A stretch of DNA of 64,000 nt, from the NCBI GenBank assembly GCA_902805475.1, contig CADCSX010000001.1, forward strand, positions 3,923,434 to 3,987,433, in the 5' to 3' direction. Below the pieces are notes generated by a model, which was not told the DNA's origin, ran no database searches, and saw only the letters and a program-made list of their open reading frames with translations. Within the stretch, counting starts at the first letter, position 1; each line of letters opens with the position of its first letter. Below are positions 42,640 to 56,880 of this stretch, piece by piece. This DNA is from Entonaema liquescens. Its lineage: Eukaryota; Ascomycota; Sordariomycetes; Xylariales; Xylariaceae. The translations under genes were made by a program, and so were the position numbers.

Positions 42640-45600
42640 CTACCTACATCAGATAGGGATGGGAACTTAATTTTTCACAACCACGGAGATAATATGTACC
42701 AGGGATAGCCCCTGCTCTGGCGACTCTAATGCGCGTACTTTCGTCTCTGTAGCCCCACGGAAAGGCCCTCGTCTCTTGGTCGAGGTGCTTAGGAAGCGGA
42801 CAGGTTTTAGTATCTGAATCAGGTGTCGAGTTGAAAATCGACTTTATGTAACTAACGCCATTATCTCTGGATATAGCCTCATGTAGCGGTTTCATCTGCA
42901 CCATTTTGGCTTTGGTGGCCCCAGGAATCCTGTCGCAATCATAGTTGAAATTATATAGGCAGCGGAAGGGTTTTATTATGGGATAAACATGTCGAGTTCA
43001 ATTTTGGTCCTTTCCTTGGTTAAAAAAATGGATAAAATAGCTGGTAGCAAGCTCTATCAAACGCGGCACTTGCGGTTGTGACAGCATAAGTCCTAAAATC
43101 CGAGTTTCTGAGTGGCTTGCACGGGAAGCTCAAAGGTTATGGTCGGATGTTGAGATGACAATGGGCCTTTCAGCAGGCCCATTACATGCACCGGATTGCC
43201 CTTTCCGAGCTGTTTCGAGCGAACTAGGTTTCGTCGGGTGACTGCAATACTTATATAGTACTCCGGATTCATTACAACACCTATTGTAGACTACCAAGAG
43301 TCACCATACGGACTGGGGCGAATCGGCGGCAGCTCTAGACCAGAGCACACTAGGTAATCAGGCATTTCACTCTACGTACCAGGAGGCTCGGTTGGGGATG
43401 TCATTTGCGAGTTCCCCAACAGCGCCCCTTGAGGTGGAATCTAGGTATGGGAGTTGGGAGTCAACAATCGAATTTTGAATCAATGTCCACAAACACATCT
43501 CGGAGGTAGCCCTTGAGAAGCGCTGTCGAACGCACCTGGTCTCGTCTTCATAGCTGCCGTGTCCATCTTAAAATCGCAATCCCCGGTGCGAGGCAGCGTG
43601 CAGTTTGTAGTATGGGAAACAAATGTTGAGTCGACAACGGCACGTATGACTAAGTTGCTATGCTCTTTAGATAGCCCTCGCTCAGCCATTCAGAAATCCA
43701 CCAATTGCGCTAGAATATCTCGTATATCGATCTCGCACTTCTCATCTTCAATACGCGAGGCAGCCAACGGGTTTTCCGGTGGGAAATAGATGTTGAGTCG
43801 ACCACGAGACGTATAAAGAAACCCATGTACTTCCTAGATAGCTCCAGCAGAGCCCAATTGATTGACACAATGTCCGGTATGATATCTCTCATACTGATGT
43901 CGCGTTTTCCGTCTTCATATGCTGGGCAGCCACCGGGTTATTGTGTGAGAAACGGATGTCGAGTTGACCGCGAGACTTACAAACAAGCACATATGCTTTT
44001 AAGATAGCCCTAAACGAGGCCGTTCGACTGACGCTAGTTCGGATATGATAGCTCTTACCTCTTACTTTGATATTTGCGATCAACTGGGCAGTGACCAGGT
44101 TCAACTATAGCTAGATGTCAAGTCAAGTACCCGACCTACGGACGAGTGATTCCATGCAATAGAAAGCTCTGTAAAGGAGCTAACGAATGGTATGGCCAAA
44201 CCTTGGAGATCGCTGATGTAGTATCATGGTCTGCATGTCTAGCATATCATCTAGGGGAGGACTCATGGAAAATCCACCGGTGTCGAGTCGGGAGTACGGT
44301 CCTGGGTACACTGAGATACTGTTACTGAAGACGTGTCCCTTTGATTGTGAGCTGTCCTGTGGAGATCTTACAAGAGGGATTTTCAATTCTATTCTGGAGT
44401 GTTCATGTGTGTTGCGGATATTGTACTGAATTTTACACATGCGTGCTTTTCGCCTGGGGACTTGTCAAGAATCATACGACTCAGAGAGAGCCAGGGGAAG
44501 TCGTTGCGGTCATCAGACGGCTCAGGTGTATCTTACATCGGAAATTGATTCGGTAGAGGAGAAGTTGTCTCGCAGCCTCGCTCAGAAGACGGCATGACAA
44601 GTCCCCAGTCTCTGGTAGATTTAACCCGTCTGAGTCTAGGCACACTCTAAGCTGTTCATGGGGGCATGTCTGGGCGTTGTATCGTCATCCCGCAGCGACC
44701 CGAGAATCACCGGTCAATTGATAGGTATCCCTCCGCACGTAAAGGGGTAATTTGGCAAACCCGTGCTGACCATACCACGAGGCGCTAGCTAGATATATCC
44801 AGTCTGGGGCTCTCTAACGCACGAAGTTTGGTAATTGTAGGCTAATCCTTCGATTCACAATCTACAAGTACATACCTGGGCAGCGGCTAGTTTTAACTAC
44901 GGGCATACGATGTCGAGTCCAAGACCACGGTTAGGGGAAATCCAGGATATACATTAAATAGAGAATATTCAGACGAGTCGAATCCATATGGGATGATTAT
45001 TTTGTGATCAGTGGTTCGCTCTCCATATCCAATTGTATGCAGCTAGGGAACGAACGGGTTTTCTTGCCAAAATCAAATGTCGAGTCAACAATAGGAGGTA
45101 CTGACGGGTGAGTGCGTGGGTCAAGTAGAGAAAGTCCAGCTCTATCTAAAGGACCTGGAAGCAAAGTTATGCGGTCAATTGAACTTTCGCAATCCTTCGG
45201 CGTGTTTAGGTAGGGAGCAGCTTGGTTTTATGATACAAATTCAATGTCCAGTTCACCACGATAGATACAGGAGATATTAGACTAGGACGAGATAGAAGAG
45301 GCTCGGCTCTACACAACGCGCTTAAGATGGATGTTTTCCGGCGAGGTAAAGCTTCACAATGCTAGAGTATATCAGGCTTAGGAGCGACCGGGTTTTACCA
45401 CCAAAATTCAATGTCGAGTCCGCGATAGTAGATACAGCAAAGGCGATAGTATCATTAAATAGAAAAAGATCAGGGTTAGCTAAACCACCTAAAACAAATG
45501 TCCTGCCACTAACTGGGGATCCGCAGCCTTTTAGTATAGGTACGCAGGTAGCGGCCGGGTTTTAATATGTAATTTAGATGTCGAGTTGACCTTAAGCGCT

Positions 45601-46780
45601 ACTGAGACGTTGATATGCTCCCAAGGTAGGGCTCAGTAAGACGTACTAGAGTGCTCTAAAACGGCCCTTGTAGGTCTAAGGGTTGGCACAGAATCCCCAA
45701 GTGTGCTTGGTCAGGCAGCGGTCGGCTTTTAATATGAAAGTTGAATGTCTAGTCGGCTATTGCAGATATCGAAACTCTGACAGCCCTGGCAGCCCTCCCA
45801 TAGCTACCCCTGTCTATCCCAGACGTTAGAGAGGTCTACAGAAGTGGTCAAGATATCATCGATCTGGGCTGATCCGACTGGCTCATGCATCTGCTCGCCG
45901 GCTGCTGGGAGCTCAAACATGCAGATACGGGGTCCCCGAATACACCTATGAAGAGCCTGTGTGCAGGACTACGCTGTGATGTGGTTTATGACGTGGTTTG
46001 AAGGGAGAGAAATATCTTCGCAATCCGTAGGGTCACTTTAGTTGGACCTTGGACCATCACCACAAGCACCGAAATGGTCAATTACGGAACATCGCCAAAC
46101 TACATGGATAGATAGATAGCCCTGGATGTAACTAGATGATTGGTATAAGTCTCGCCGTGATCCGCTTTGAACTTATCTCTACGTAGCCAAATGTATGCTG
46201 CATGTACCTCAGGCAGCGGGCGGGTTTTAACATACTAATTTAGGTGTAGAGTCAACTACTCAGTGTATTAGCTAAGAGAGGGTGTCTAGAGTTAGCTCAT
46301 TGTCAGTGCTATTCAGCCAGACCATGTGCAACAGACTAGGATCTCAAAGCACCGCGCGATCGCCGAGTGTATGTGCATAGGCAGCGGATGGGTATTAGCA
46401 TAGTATTTCGGATGTTGAGTCGCCTACTTGGTCTATGGACTAGTGATTGGTGTCTAATGATAGCTCTTGGCTACCGCTATCGAACGACAGTATGTACGAC
46501 TGGGTAGGACCTCGAAGCAGTGGGAAATGTCTGAGTGTATATACCTAGGGAGCGGACAGGTTTTAGTATGGGGATTTCCATGTCGAGTCGACTACTCGGT
46601 ATATGAGCCCAAAATTAGAATTTATAGATAGCCCATGTTCAGTGCTTTTGAGCGGTAGTATGTTTGGTGGAGTGGGGGTTTGGATCGGATGACAATTCTC
46701 GAGTGTATACGCCTAGGCAGCGGACGGGTTATAGCATACTAATTCGGATGTCGGGTTGGATGCTACTTACATGGGCCAGA
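42640..46780 (-). repeat. About 165-bp subtelomeric satellite, left array
   Basis: More than 15 diverged units of about 165 bp. Each shows GGCAGCGGACGGGTTTTA-type then ATGTCGAGTTGAC-type boxes about 15-20 bp apart (near 42790, 42960, 44885, 45055, 45225, 45390, 45555, 46215, 46390, 46555, 46730). These are the reverse complement of the boxes in the arrays beyond 50 kb. Confidence 0.85.
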
Positions 46781-46782
46781 TA

Positions 46783-48710
46783 AGTCGAACCACCGTTACT
46801 AGGGCCACCTTAGTGGGGGCCATTTCAATTTTGGAAGCCTTAAAAATAAGCATATTTACTTTAATTTAATATAACGCAACTAATTTTAATTTAATTACGA
46901 AGCCGATACATCCGTTTTAATTACGATATAATCCTCTACCTCCTCCTTTAATAATATTATTTTATCGGTTTTCTTGCTGTTAAAATCATCTATTATAATT
47001 ACCTCCCCTACTGCTTCAGTTTCCAAAGCCCTTTTTTTTTTTATAATATCCTTAATATTAATAAATAACAAATTTAGGTTCGGTGCTACCTTACAGCGTT
47101 TTTTAAGCTTTATATTTAATAATGCCGTTTTTAAATAGTCATTTTGGGTTTTGGTTGTGGCAATTTTTATAATTATAACGTCAAGGGTTTTATTAATTTT
47201 TTGAAATAACAACCTAACCATAAGTTTAGTAAATATTTTATTTATTAAACCTAATTACTTTTTAATTAAATTGATATCCTTAGAATTGGAAAGCGTTTTT
47301 AAATTAATTAACGCCATTTTTTTAATAAAATTTGGCAGTAAAAAATTAGAACCGTATACCGGAGTTGCTAGGTCTTAGGCCGAACGTGCGCTAATTATTA
47401 ACCTATTATTTAATAACTTCTTATAATCCTAAAGATAAATTTCCGTAACTTTCTAACTAAATAATATATTTTTAGTTGTTAAACAATATTTTTGCGTTAT
47501 TTAATAAACAGTAATAAATTCTTTTTTATTAAGGTTATTATTAAAATATAATAGATATATTTAAGTAAATTTGCGATAATAGTTTTGTTTAAGAACTGAA
47601 AATATACTTATATTAGTAATTTATAAAACGTATAACAAATATGTTAGATAAAATATTAGATATATATAATTAATAAAGTATTCTTATATGAAATCTAGGG
47701 TAATATAATTACTGTAACTGTTGAATATAAATAATTGTTATTAGTTATTATTTATAAACTTAATTTTAATAATAAAGATTTTCTGTAACTATTTAAAAGC
47801 GATATTATTGTTTGTTTAGCTGTTAGTAAACGTAGTAAAGTGTTAGTTTTTAAATCTAATATTTTTTTCGTTAAAAAACCATTATTATTATACACTTTTT
47901 CCTGTAAAAATAATAAAGGGATTTAAAACGCGCTTATTGTTACTTATATACTTTAAAATCGATGTTTACGTACGATTTTTAATATCCTTAACGATAATAT
48001 ATTGCTTATAAATATTACTAAAGATTAAGCCGTTATCCCTAATACCTTCTATAATCCCTATCTTATCAACATTATAAAAATAGGCGGAAGGAATGTTAGT
48101 AATAAGCAGCATTTTAAGTTTGTTAAAAAAAATATTGATATTTTTAATAATAGCGCTATTAACTCGCTTATAATTAATTAAATAGGTTTTTACGGTTTTA
48201 ATTTTAGGATGACGATTTAAAAATTGTTTATGTTAGTGCTTCTCGAGTGTTGCAGGTTAACCGCTATGGGTTAATAACCATTTAGTAACATTTTGAAATT
48301 GATATAACGGTAGCGCATGCTTAATACGGCTTAACGTAAGAGCCTATTCCGATAATTCTTTTTCTTAATACAACAATAAGCTTTAACGAGTTTTTAGATA
48401 CTTTCTTTACGTTTTACGACTAAGAATTCGATTCGTTAGGTAATACTTCGAGATAAGGTATATTTTAAATACTATTCAAAAGGACTAGCTATCAATAACA
48501 GTATTTATTGCTGCTGCGTAACGTAATTGCGCTAAAAAATCAAGCATTTTAAAATCGTAAAAATATAAGGAATAAAATAATAAGTTTTATTTTTTAAAAA
48601 ACGCAAAATTAACTGAAATATATAGTAAAACGTATATGGGCCTTGTTACGAACGCGTCGCGGTTAATTAGTGGCCCCCATTAAGGTGGCCCCAATAACGG
48701 TGGTTTAACT
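46783..48710. mobile_element. Fot1/pogo-type DNA transposon, RIP-decayed
   Basis: 1928 bp, bounded by inverted repeats of about 40 bp that begin AGT and contain AACCACCGTTA and GGCCACCTTA. All mismatches between the two ends are transitions. A TA dinucleotide flanks each end (46781-46782 and 48711-48712), the target duplication of Tc1/mariner elements. The interior is extremely AT-rich with stops in all frames. The length is that of Fot1-class elements. Removing it and one TA restores a continuous 165-bp satellite unit. Confidence 0.88.
46895..47221 (-). pseudogene. Transposase C-terminal remnant
   Basis: A 108-codon open stretch on the minus strand with a helix, a basic KLKKRCKVAPN patch and a following NLLFINIKDI segment. 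The order resembles the tail of fungal pogo/Fot1 transposases (leucine-rich helix, KKRKKV-type basic patch, NxxFxxI). The catalytic DDE part upstream is destroyed. Confidence 0.6.
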
Positions 48711-48859
48711 TACCATTACTAGATGATAGCCTATTCTAAACGCTACGGGCCTGTTATATTTCTGGGCTAGTAGCTGAGCCTAGGATTGGAGGAGGAATAA
48801 CCTCAGAATCTGATAAAATACGATATGCGCAATCTGAAGGCAGCCAGCTTCAGCCAGTC

Positions 48860-50220
48860 TGCGAAGCTGACATGCTCAAACCTAGTCCATTAGACATCTG
48901 ACATGAAATGCTACTTCCGAGGTATATCTCTGGCACGTAAAACCCAAGATTCGGGTTGCCGGTTTTTCTGCCTTTCCGTTCGAGACTGGACATGCTAGCT
49001 ACACTTTGCATTTACTCGCCGAAAGTCAAAGCCACCATGCTCGAAGCATGTCGAGGCGTTTTATAGTTTGAAGGGCTCGCTCTGGGATGTGTTGGCCCCG
49101 TGAAAGGTGCATGGCCGGGCATGATAGCTAGTCGGCACCAATATATGTGATCTGGGGGGAAATATTTCTCGGTGGACTCTTGGGTTACCACGCTCAGAAC
49201 TATATCAGTCTAACTATCATCTCAAGGGCTACATCCGAGATATATTCTTGTTATAGAAAACGCCAGATTCGAGTTGCCGGTTTTTGGGCATTTCTGTTTG
49301 CGACCTAATATGCTAGCTACACTTTACATTTACTCGCCCGCAGCTGTCACCATAACACCCGAAGCGTGTCGAGGCGTTAACCCCTCGAAAGGAGTTCCCC
49401 CGGGATGTATTGGACCCGTGAAATCTATATCGCCGGGCGAGATACCTCGTCGACACTGATATGTGCAATCCAAAGGGAGCTATATCTCGGTAAGATCCCA
49501 AGCTATCACGACCGGGACTACATCAATGCACCTCTCATGTTAAGGGCTACCTCCGAGGTATCTTTCCCCGGGTACGTAATGAGCATAGTTATTGTCTTCA
49601 TCCGGATGCATTGTAGATCACGATGTAGCGGCTCCTGTTTCTCGGCGGGACAACAAGATAACAAGGCGAGACTAGGCTCATTCAACGCGCCTCGAAAGGC
49701 TCTATCACCGAGGGTTGTTAATAGAATTTCGCTACCGACTCGATATCTAACCAAATTTGTCCTGCACATATAGCGTAATTGCGGGATAAGCCATTCCGAC
49801 GCCAGGAGTGGAGCTACAGGGCTGAAACCAAGCTCAATCGGACGGCGCTGTAGAGCTCTATCCAGATCATAACCAAGCCGCGCGGTGTTTGCCGAGTCGA
49901 GTCGGCGTCTAATTGACCTCCAAGGGGATCCCACATATACGATCCAGAGGGATCTGGTGTGAGATGAGGATTCACCGTACCAAGCTCATCCCGGGCTCAT
50001 TCGACTTCCCATTTCAAGGGCTAACTCCGGGACACTGTTGTGGCCGGTCCTGCGCGAATCGCCTTGACACTTAATTCCACCCCAGATTGCCTCATATATC
50101 CGATGTAGAGGAGGCTATCCCGAAGCGAATATCAAGGATATGAAGCTCAAACTGTCTTCCCCCAGCTAGTTACGTTATTACCATCCTCTGGGCATCTTGG
50201 TATCCCGGAAAGCTGGCGAA
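48860..50220 (-). repeat. About 300-bp subtelomeric repeat, inverted array
   Basis: Units about 313 bp apart (GAGTTGCCGGTTTTTG-type block at 48953 and 49268). The 49985-50035 segment (GGGCTCATTCGACTT, CTAACTCCGGGA) is the reverse complement of the 41.5-kb unit, so this array is inverted relative to 40-42 kb. Confidence 0.75.
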
Positions 50221-52930
50221 GCAATTTAACATTCCCCTCGTGAAGTCACCCGCAAAAGCGATCTGGCTACCCAAATTTCTCAGCCCATACTGCCGCTACA
50301 AAGGCCAAATAGGCATCGTTCGACCCTTCTTGGTGGTCTCGACCTTGAGGTACCGTTATGCTTTGGATATCTGTCGAAATGAACTCGACATTGAATTCCC
50401 ATACCAAAACCCTACCGCTCCCTAGGAATATAAATTCATGTATAGCAAATCCACCATTCGTCTACTAATCTTCCTCCTAGTGCCATTCAGTAGGCCCAGA
50501 CAAGCCCTATTTAATCCATATTTCTGCCGCTCAATACCTGCAGGAACCGATTCGACATTCAATTCTCATAGTAAATCCCGCTCGCTGCCTCATGAACCTC
50601 CGGCGAGATTTGCCAACGCCAGCACGGTCGGATCCCGCCTCCCTTGTGGCCGACAGATGCGGCTCGCTGAGCCCTATTTAATGCATATTCTTGGTTCACT
50701 CCGATCATAGTCCCCTGCTCGACATCCCGACTATTCCTTGAAGCCCCGTCCGCTACCTCGCAGACTTCCAACAGGATTCGCCAGAGCCAACCTAGTCACA
50801 TCCTGCCCCTCCCGTAACCGATAGATGCGTCTTGCCAAGCCCTATTCGATGCTTATTTCCGCTTCTAGATATCCTCAGGAACGGACTCGACACGTTATTC
50901 CCATAGAAAAACCTGTCCGCTGCCTCGCGCACTCTCAACAGGATTTCTTAGCGACAGCGCCGTCGGATCTGACCCCTTCCGTATCCAGTAGATGCGGCTC
51001 GCTGAGGTCTATTTGATTCATATTCTTAGTCCCTTCTAACTGTAGTGCCTAACTCGACATTTCGATTACTACCTAATAACTTGTTCGCTGCCTCGTAGAC
51101 TTCCAATAGAGATTGCGAGCGCCAGCATGATCCCATCCGACCGCTCCTAGTGCCGTTAGACAGGCTATACCTAGCTCTATTGTATCCATATCCATGTAGT
51201 TCACCATCTGCTGTTCCGGACTCAACAGCCGTTTACCGTACTAGAACCTGTCCGCTGCCTGAACATGAAACATAATATTCCCCAGCCCCGACGACATGCT
51301 ACACACCCATAACAGATACCGTTCTGCTCGGTACGTCGCGGGCTATCTCGTAGATATTTTACATTCCGGAACTATCTAAATCGTAGCCCAATACCCATAG
51401 TGCCACCAGCACCCTTATATGATCTACCCAATGTCCATTAGGGTCGACCTCAAACGACGGGCTATGGAGCCGAGACCTATACCATTCGATTTCGTTGATT
51501 TTCTCGATTTAATGGGCGTATAAAGAGGAGGGTGATTCCGACCGAATCTCGACCTCCCTAATCCTTATTACGGCTCATGAACCACCCGAAAAGTCCACCC
51601 GAGAAGTCCCAAGTTGAACCCTGTCCTACAGACCCCTAATGGTACCATTCGAATCGGCTGATTTTTCCTATTTAATGCGAATTTTACATCCGGGATCATC
51701 CCAAGAGTCAACTCGACGGTCCTAACCCTTACAGAAACCCGTCCGCTGCCTTACATATAGACTTTTAGAACTCTCCCATACGTAGTCAAGCAATCAACGC
51801 GAAACATACGTTGATCGATAGCCCTGATCTTTCTCGATTTAATGGCGCCATCACCTCGTCCATTGCTGCATCCCTGAACTCGACATCCTAATAACACCAT
51901 ACATCGCGTTCGGGGCCTAAGGGATCGGGAATATACACGTCATTTTTACATACATCCTATCCCACCGAATCAGATGCCGTTCGGCTTGGCTGATTTTTCT
52001 CCATTTAATGAGCGTACTTGCGCTCCCAATCAAGTTGGATCAGACTCGACACGGGAAATTCCTGGTAAAACCCGTCCGCTGCCTACGAATCGGGGATTTG
52101 GAACGCCACCCTCGCAAGCATGCCATCCGGACCAAAGAAAGTACGGATCAGCTTGTCCGAATTTTCTCCATTTAATAGGCGTGTTAGCGCTATCCACATT
52201 CTAATCCCGGACTCGACACCATCTTGTCGGCTTAAAACCCGTTCGCTACCCACCATATAGGGGCTCACCGGGACACTGGATGGGTCCGGCCGCGGAATAT
52301 ACCGTTGAGCTCGCCTGATTTTTCTCGATTTAATGAGCCTACAAACATGGAGTAAGTACGGGAATTGAACTCGACATCAGAATTCCATACTAGAACCCGT
52401 CCGCTGCCTCACACATTCGGGATTTAGCATGCCATCCTCACAGGCGTGGCGTCTAGGCGCAAAAGGTGCGGATCGACTCGCCTTAATTTTCTCCATTTAA
52501 CAAGCCCGCTGGTAGTCTCCAATCCTCAGCGGTGGACTCAACACCCCCTCGCAGGCGCAAAACCTATCCGCTGCCTAGCAAATATGAACCCGGCATCACA
52601 GTCAGGCAGTCCGGCCGTAAGAGGTACCATTCAAACCGCCCAAATTTTCCTAATTTAATGAGCTAGTAACCTCGAGTATCGCCCAGAGATTGAACTCGAC
52701 ATGATAATCGCGACTGAAAACCCGTTCGCTGCCTGGGGAACAAGGATTTTGAATTACCACACTCAGAGACATGCCATCCGGACCCAAAAGGTACGGATGA
52801 GCTTGTATGAATTTTCTCTATTTAATGGCTAGACTACTTTTTGGCTTCAGGCTTTCCCCAACTCGACATTGCGATACTGCGGTAAAACCCCTCCGCTGCC
52901 TGGATAGTAAAGTAGCAATTGTAAAGCCTG
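50220..52930 (+). repeat. About 165-bp satellite, right array 1
   Basis: About 16 units with AACTCGACAT then AAAACCCGTCCGCTGCCT. In the clearest stretch the second box falls near 52064, 52236, 52391, 52558, 52717 and 52883 (spacing 155-172). A TTTTCTCCATTTAATG-type block precedes the first box. Confidence 0.87.
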
Positions 52931-53740
52931 CATTTAGGATATCTAGCCGATTCTTGGCTTAATCTGCTAGCTACGTCGAGCTATATCCGGGGTTATATAG
53001 ATTGTAAAATGTTCCAATTGACCCTACCGCTTCATATATCCTGGCTGGCACTGAAGGGACCTGAGTAGGGAAGACGATTGCGGGACAGGCAGTAGAGCTA
53101 CGAGCCTGAGACCAAGCGCATTCTACTCGGCAGGCTGAGCTCTATCTACGACACGTATTGTCTACTCGGACCGCGAAATAGGATATGTCATCGCCGTGGG
53201 ACGCTTTCTGGTAGTATGCATCTATGGTGTCAAGAATTGCAAAGCAAGCGGTAGAGCTACGATCCCGGCACCAGAAGCATTTGAATACTCTAGTCGAACT
53301 GCTTATGATGTGAAACCCCAGCTAGAATGCTCTAGGTTAGCTGATTATCATGCCCGAGCCCAAATAGTAGGTAGACAGAACTAAGGTCTAAGCGGGTATG
53401 GCTTCAAGGCCAGGCGCACTCTACAGCATCCCCAGAGGAAGCCCTGGTTAGGACTAGGTCTATGCTACTCCCCTATACGATCTGACATGGTTCAAGCGGT
53501 AGGCGCAGACTCCCGAGCTTCTACCACATATCCGCGATACTTGGACTCTACTCTTGACAGTGCTGCGGGGTGAGCGCGGTTACAGCAGCTAGGCCACGAA
53601 GAGGAGCATCTGGTTAAGCTCTACTTGAATTGAAATCCTCAGTAGCAGTCTCCGACTCAAACTACCTCTGGGTCATTCTCAGTCGCATCGTAAAGCCAAG
53701 GGATGTCGCGATATTGCTCGAAACTTTCAAAGACTCAGCT
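52930..53740 (-). repeat. Diverged 300-bp family segment
   Basis: Contains GGAGCTACG, CTGAGACCAAGC and GAGCTCTATC blocks matching the inverted 300-bp units at 49.8 kb; highly diverged. Confidence 0.5.
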
Positions 53741-54152
53741 AAACTCTATTCTGCGTATCACCCAAGGAGTAGAAGGCTTGAGTGATATGACGGGGCGTGT
53801 GTCGGAACCTTGTTGCGTCGTGGTTGCGTCGTGGTTGCGTTGTGGAGGTATGGGTAGCTGACATCCTCTATGGCCCCACGACAAGTGCAAGCGCGGTCCC
53901 AATGCATGCTGAGCATAGAAAGAGCGTGAGAGCAGGATTAGAGCAGCAAGAGAGTTCTCTCCGTTGAGCTTTACGTGCGGTAGGTCCCAGGGAACCTTCA
54001 AATTCCCATCATTCCCAGGAAGTGCTGATTGCCACATAGCTACATCAGCGACGAAGCCGAGACCTGACACGTAGACCTGACACGTCCTACATGCTACTCG
54101 CAATCGTATCCAGCATAACCAAATTGATTCCCCGAGCTTCTTCACCATCAAA

Positions 54153-55533
54153 GCGGTACAGGCCACCGAAAATACGAAGAGTGACCTGTCCGTGGAGGGC
54201 AAAGAAGCAAGGCGAAAGCTTACAGAACCGGTATTCCAGGTGAGTCTCTATCGTCCCTATCGAGTCGAGCCATCGCTGATGTCCCCGAGGGAGCAGTCGT
54301 CGTGGGGTGTCGCTCCAAGACCTGACAATCCGAGCATCGGACTTTCCAAAACTCAAGAATCGACGGGGCTGAGTGCGGTACCTACAGCGCGACGATGGGA
54401 TACTCTTCAGTTGAGGACATGCCTCTCATGCTTCGTCCCATCGACTCGCTGATTGAGCGAATCAGGACAAGGTCACATACTTAGATCCAGAGCGAAGCCC
54501 AAGGTCGGGATCTCAGCGACCCCAAGGAAATGTCTCTGAGGTTCCAAAGTTGAAACGGGACGAAGACAGCAGCTCTGGATAGCTCAGCCACCCTACGGAA
54601 TCACCCCCGGCGCATCAGACGTCGATGAAGCTGGTTCGGAGGTATGATCTAGCGGGGTTCGACATGCTAACGAAGCAACCTCAAGGCCGTAGACCAAGAC
54701 TAGCTTGTCGATGAGTCGTTTCCAAGGCTCTATCTAGGTCGACTTCAACGACTTCAAAGCCCAGCGATCTTGAAGGACAGGTCTCGCGTGAGAGCATCAC
54801 AGCTACAGGTCAACTCTCCAGCTCTAGCTCTAGCTCGGTGGCCAGACCCCCCAAGTCAGGTCGGATGAGAGCGAAGCCAAAGATCTCAAAGGGTAGTTTC
54901 GGGCTACCCAGAAGAGCGTCACAAGCTTGGGAGTCTCGCCCCTATGGCTCGATGGACTAGGGAATCCAGAAAGTGTTTCAAAGAGCTTCCGAGGTCTCCA
55001 TATTGGACAAGGAGCTAAAGGACGAGGTCACGGACCTATATCTTGGAGACCGCAACCTCGTGCACATGTCTGAGTTGCAACAGCTCAAGGCAAGTCACGT
55101 AGCGAAACCCTCGGACATGAGGGAAATCGAGTAGGATACTTGGGAGCTCCTAGGAAGCCCCACCAAGCTGAATGGCTGTTCTGGGTGCAGGCTGCAACAT
55201 AGAGCCTCGAGGAAATGCTACGGTGGAACTCAACTAGTTTAGAGCTTCACGAAGCAGCTTCTGGTACTTTTAATCGAACCTCGCAACAAGGCCACCCAAC
55301 GTAGGATAGTCAAAGCAGGCTCCAGCGAGAAGTAACAGGAATCGCACACAGCCTCCAGATCATGCGTGATCCTCAAAGCAGGGCTTGGACAGCCACCTCA
55401 ACTACAAACCCTCCAAGCCGAGGTCGAGGAGGATATAACTAAAGCCCAAGATCTCACGGGTCAGCTTGAAGCAAGTGTTTCCAAGGTTTCAGAGTTGAAA
55501 CAAGAGCTCCAAGAGACCAAGCTCGAGAACTAG
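54153..55533 (+). pseudogene. Decayed copy of coiled-coil gene A inside the subtelomere
   Basis: Four blocks match gene A in order. At 54153 TENTKSDLSVE matches IENTKSDLSAE, at 54523 QGNVSEVPKLKRD matches QGSTSEVSKLRRD, near 54991 EVSILDKELKD matches DVAISDKELKD, and at 55411 AQDLTGQLEASVSKVSELKQ matches AQDLTGQLEASASKVSQLKR. Stops and frame changes separate them. The order is not strictly that of A because A is internally repetitive. No AT bias is seen. Confidence 0.82.
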
Positions 55534-56880
55534 CGAGTCTCAGAGCACCAAGCTCATCCGGGGATACTCGTCACCACGAGCAAGAGACCTAATCAAGGCT
55601 AGCAGATGAGCTCCAGCTGAAAAAGCGAACAGAGCATTCTCTGGCAGATTCCGAGAATAGAGTGTCCAGCACCCGAGAGCCCACTTGGATCAACATCTCA
55701 GACTCGAGGCTGGTTTAATGCGGACACAAAACCGACCACTGCTGGGAGACGACTCGTGGGAAGTGCTTGTCCATACACTAGGGTCGAATTCGCAAAGAGA
55801 GCTTGATATGGAGATAGGGAGAGCGGGATCATGTCAGACGTGCTGAGATGAGTTCCAAGGGGTCTCTACTGGGTCGGGAACTGTATTTTAATGGTCATAC
55901 TGCTCACAGTATCCGTATCAACAGAGAACCACCATTTGCCTCTAGATATCCCGTGACACCCGTAGATACATGTCCAGAGTGACTGCCAATGCCTACGGGA
56001 CATGGCTAAGCCTGTCGTTCCACTCTCGGCTAGAGCTAATGAACTCATTGAATGTGTCTACCTCATATCAGGCTGGCTAACTTGTCAACTGAGTAGAGAG
56101 CCAGAGGCGGATTCTGTGACTGTCCTTAGACGTTCTACAAGCCAAGGACCCCTCGAGTAGCTCTACAGTCCGTAACCCCATGTAATTCCCCCTTCCGCCC
56201 CAGAGTAAACTACGATATCCTCGCCAGGCGGTGGCCCATCCGAAAGTAGCTGTAGCAAACCCCCAGGGAAAGAAACAGTATGGAGCTCGAGACATGGCCG
56301 GAGTTATCGCTGTAGAGCTAGCAGAGGCATTTCTAGCCCATCTCTAACGTGATCCAGACATCTTCAGGAATTGGAATGCACCATCCGACGATATTTCTGA
56401 GTATCTCAAAATGACATCCGAGGTAAAGCATCGATTCCCGGCCGGAGTAGGTCGCCATAAACGACAGGACTCAAGCTACGAGGACTAGCATGAAGTTCTA
56501 CAGCCATTTCTCAAATATCCCGCCGCCCCGATACATAGTTTACTATACCCTCAATGCCCAACATAGCAGCGTATCCCGAAGATCCAGATGGAGATCAGTG
56601 AGCAAGCCCCATCACGTCTAGCAAGCTCCAGGGGTCCGTGAGGAGTCAGAGGACACTGCGAGATCCATCCTACCCCGGAATTCCCTCGTGTACCAAGTGT
56701 ACCAAGTGTACCAAGTGTCCAATATGAGCCAGCCAACTCCGGCTCTCGACCGGGGATCACAAGTTACTCTCTACACCTTTACCCGGTGTCAGAAGATGGA
56801 GTACACCCAGATCTATCATCCCCACACCTAATCACGTCCCGTAGTCCCAATCCCACCTCAACATCCAGCGAAAACCCTCC
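55534..56880. other. Subtelomeric spacer
   Basis: No gene recognised. Includes a three-copy 9-bp repeat (GTACCAAGT, 56692-56718). Confidence 0.5.
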
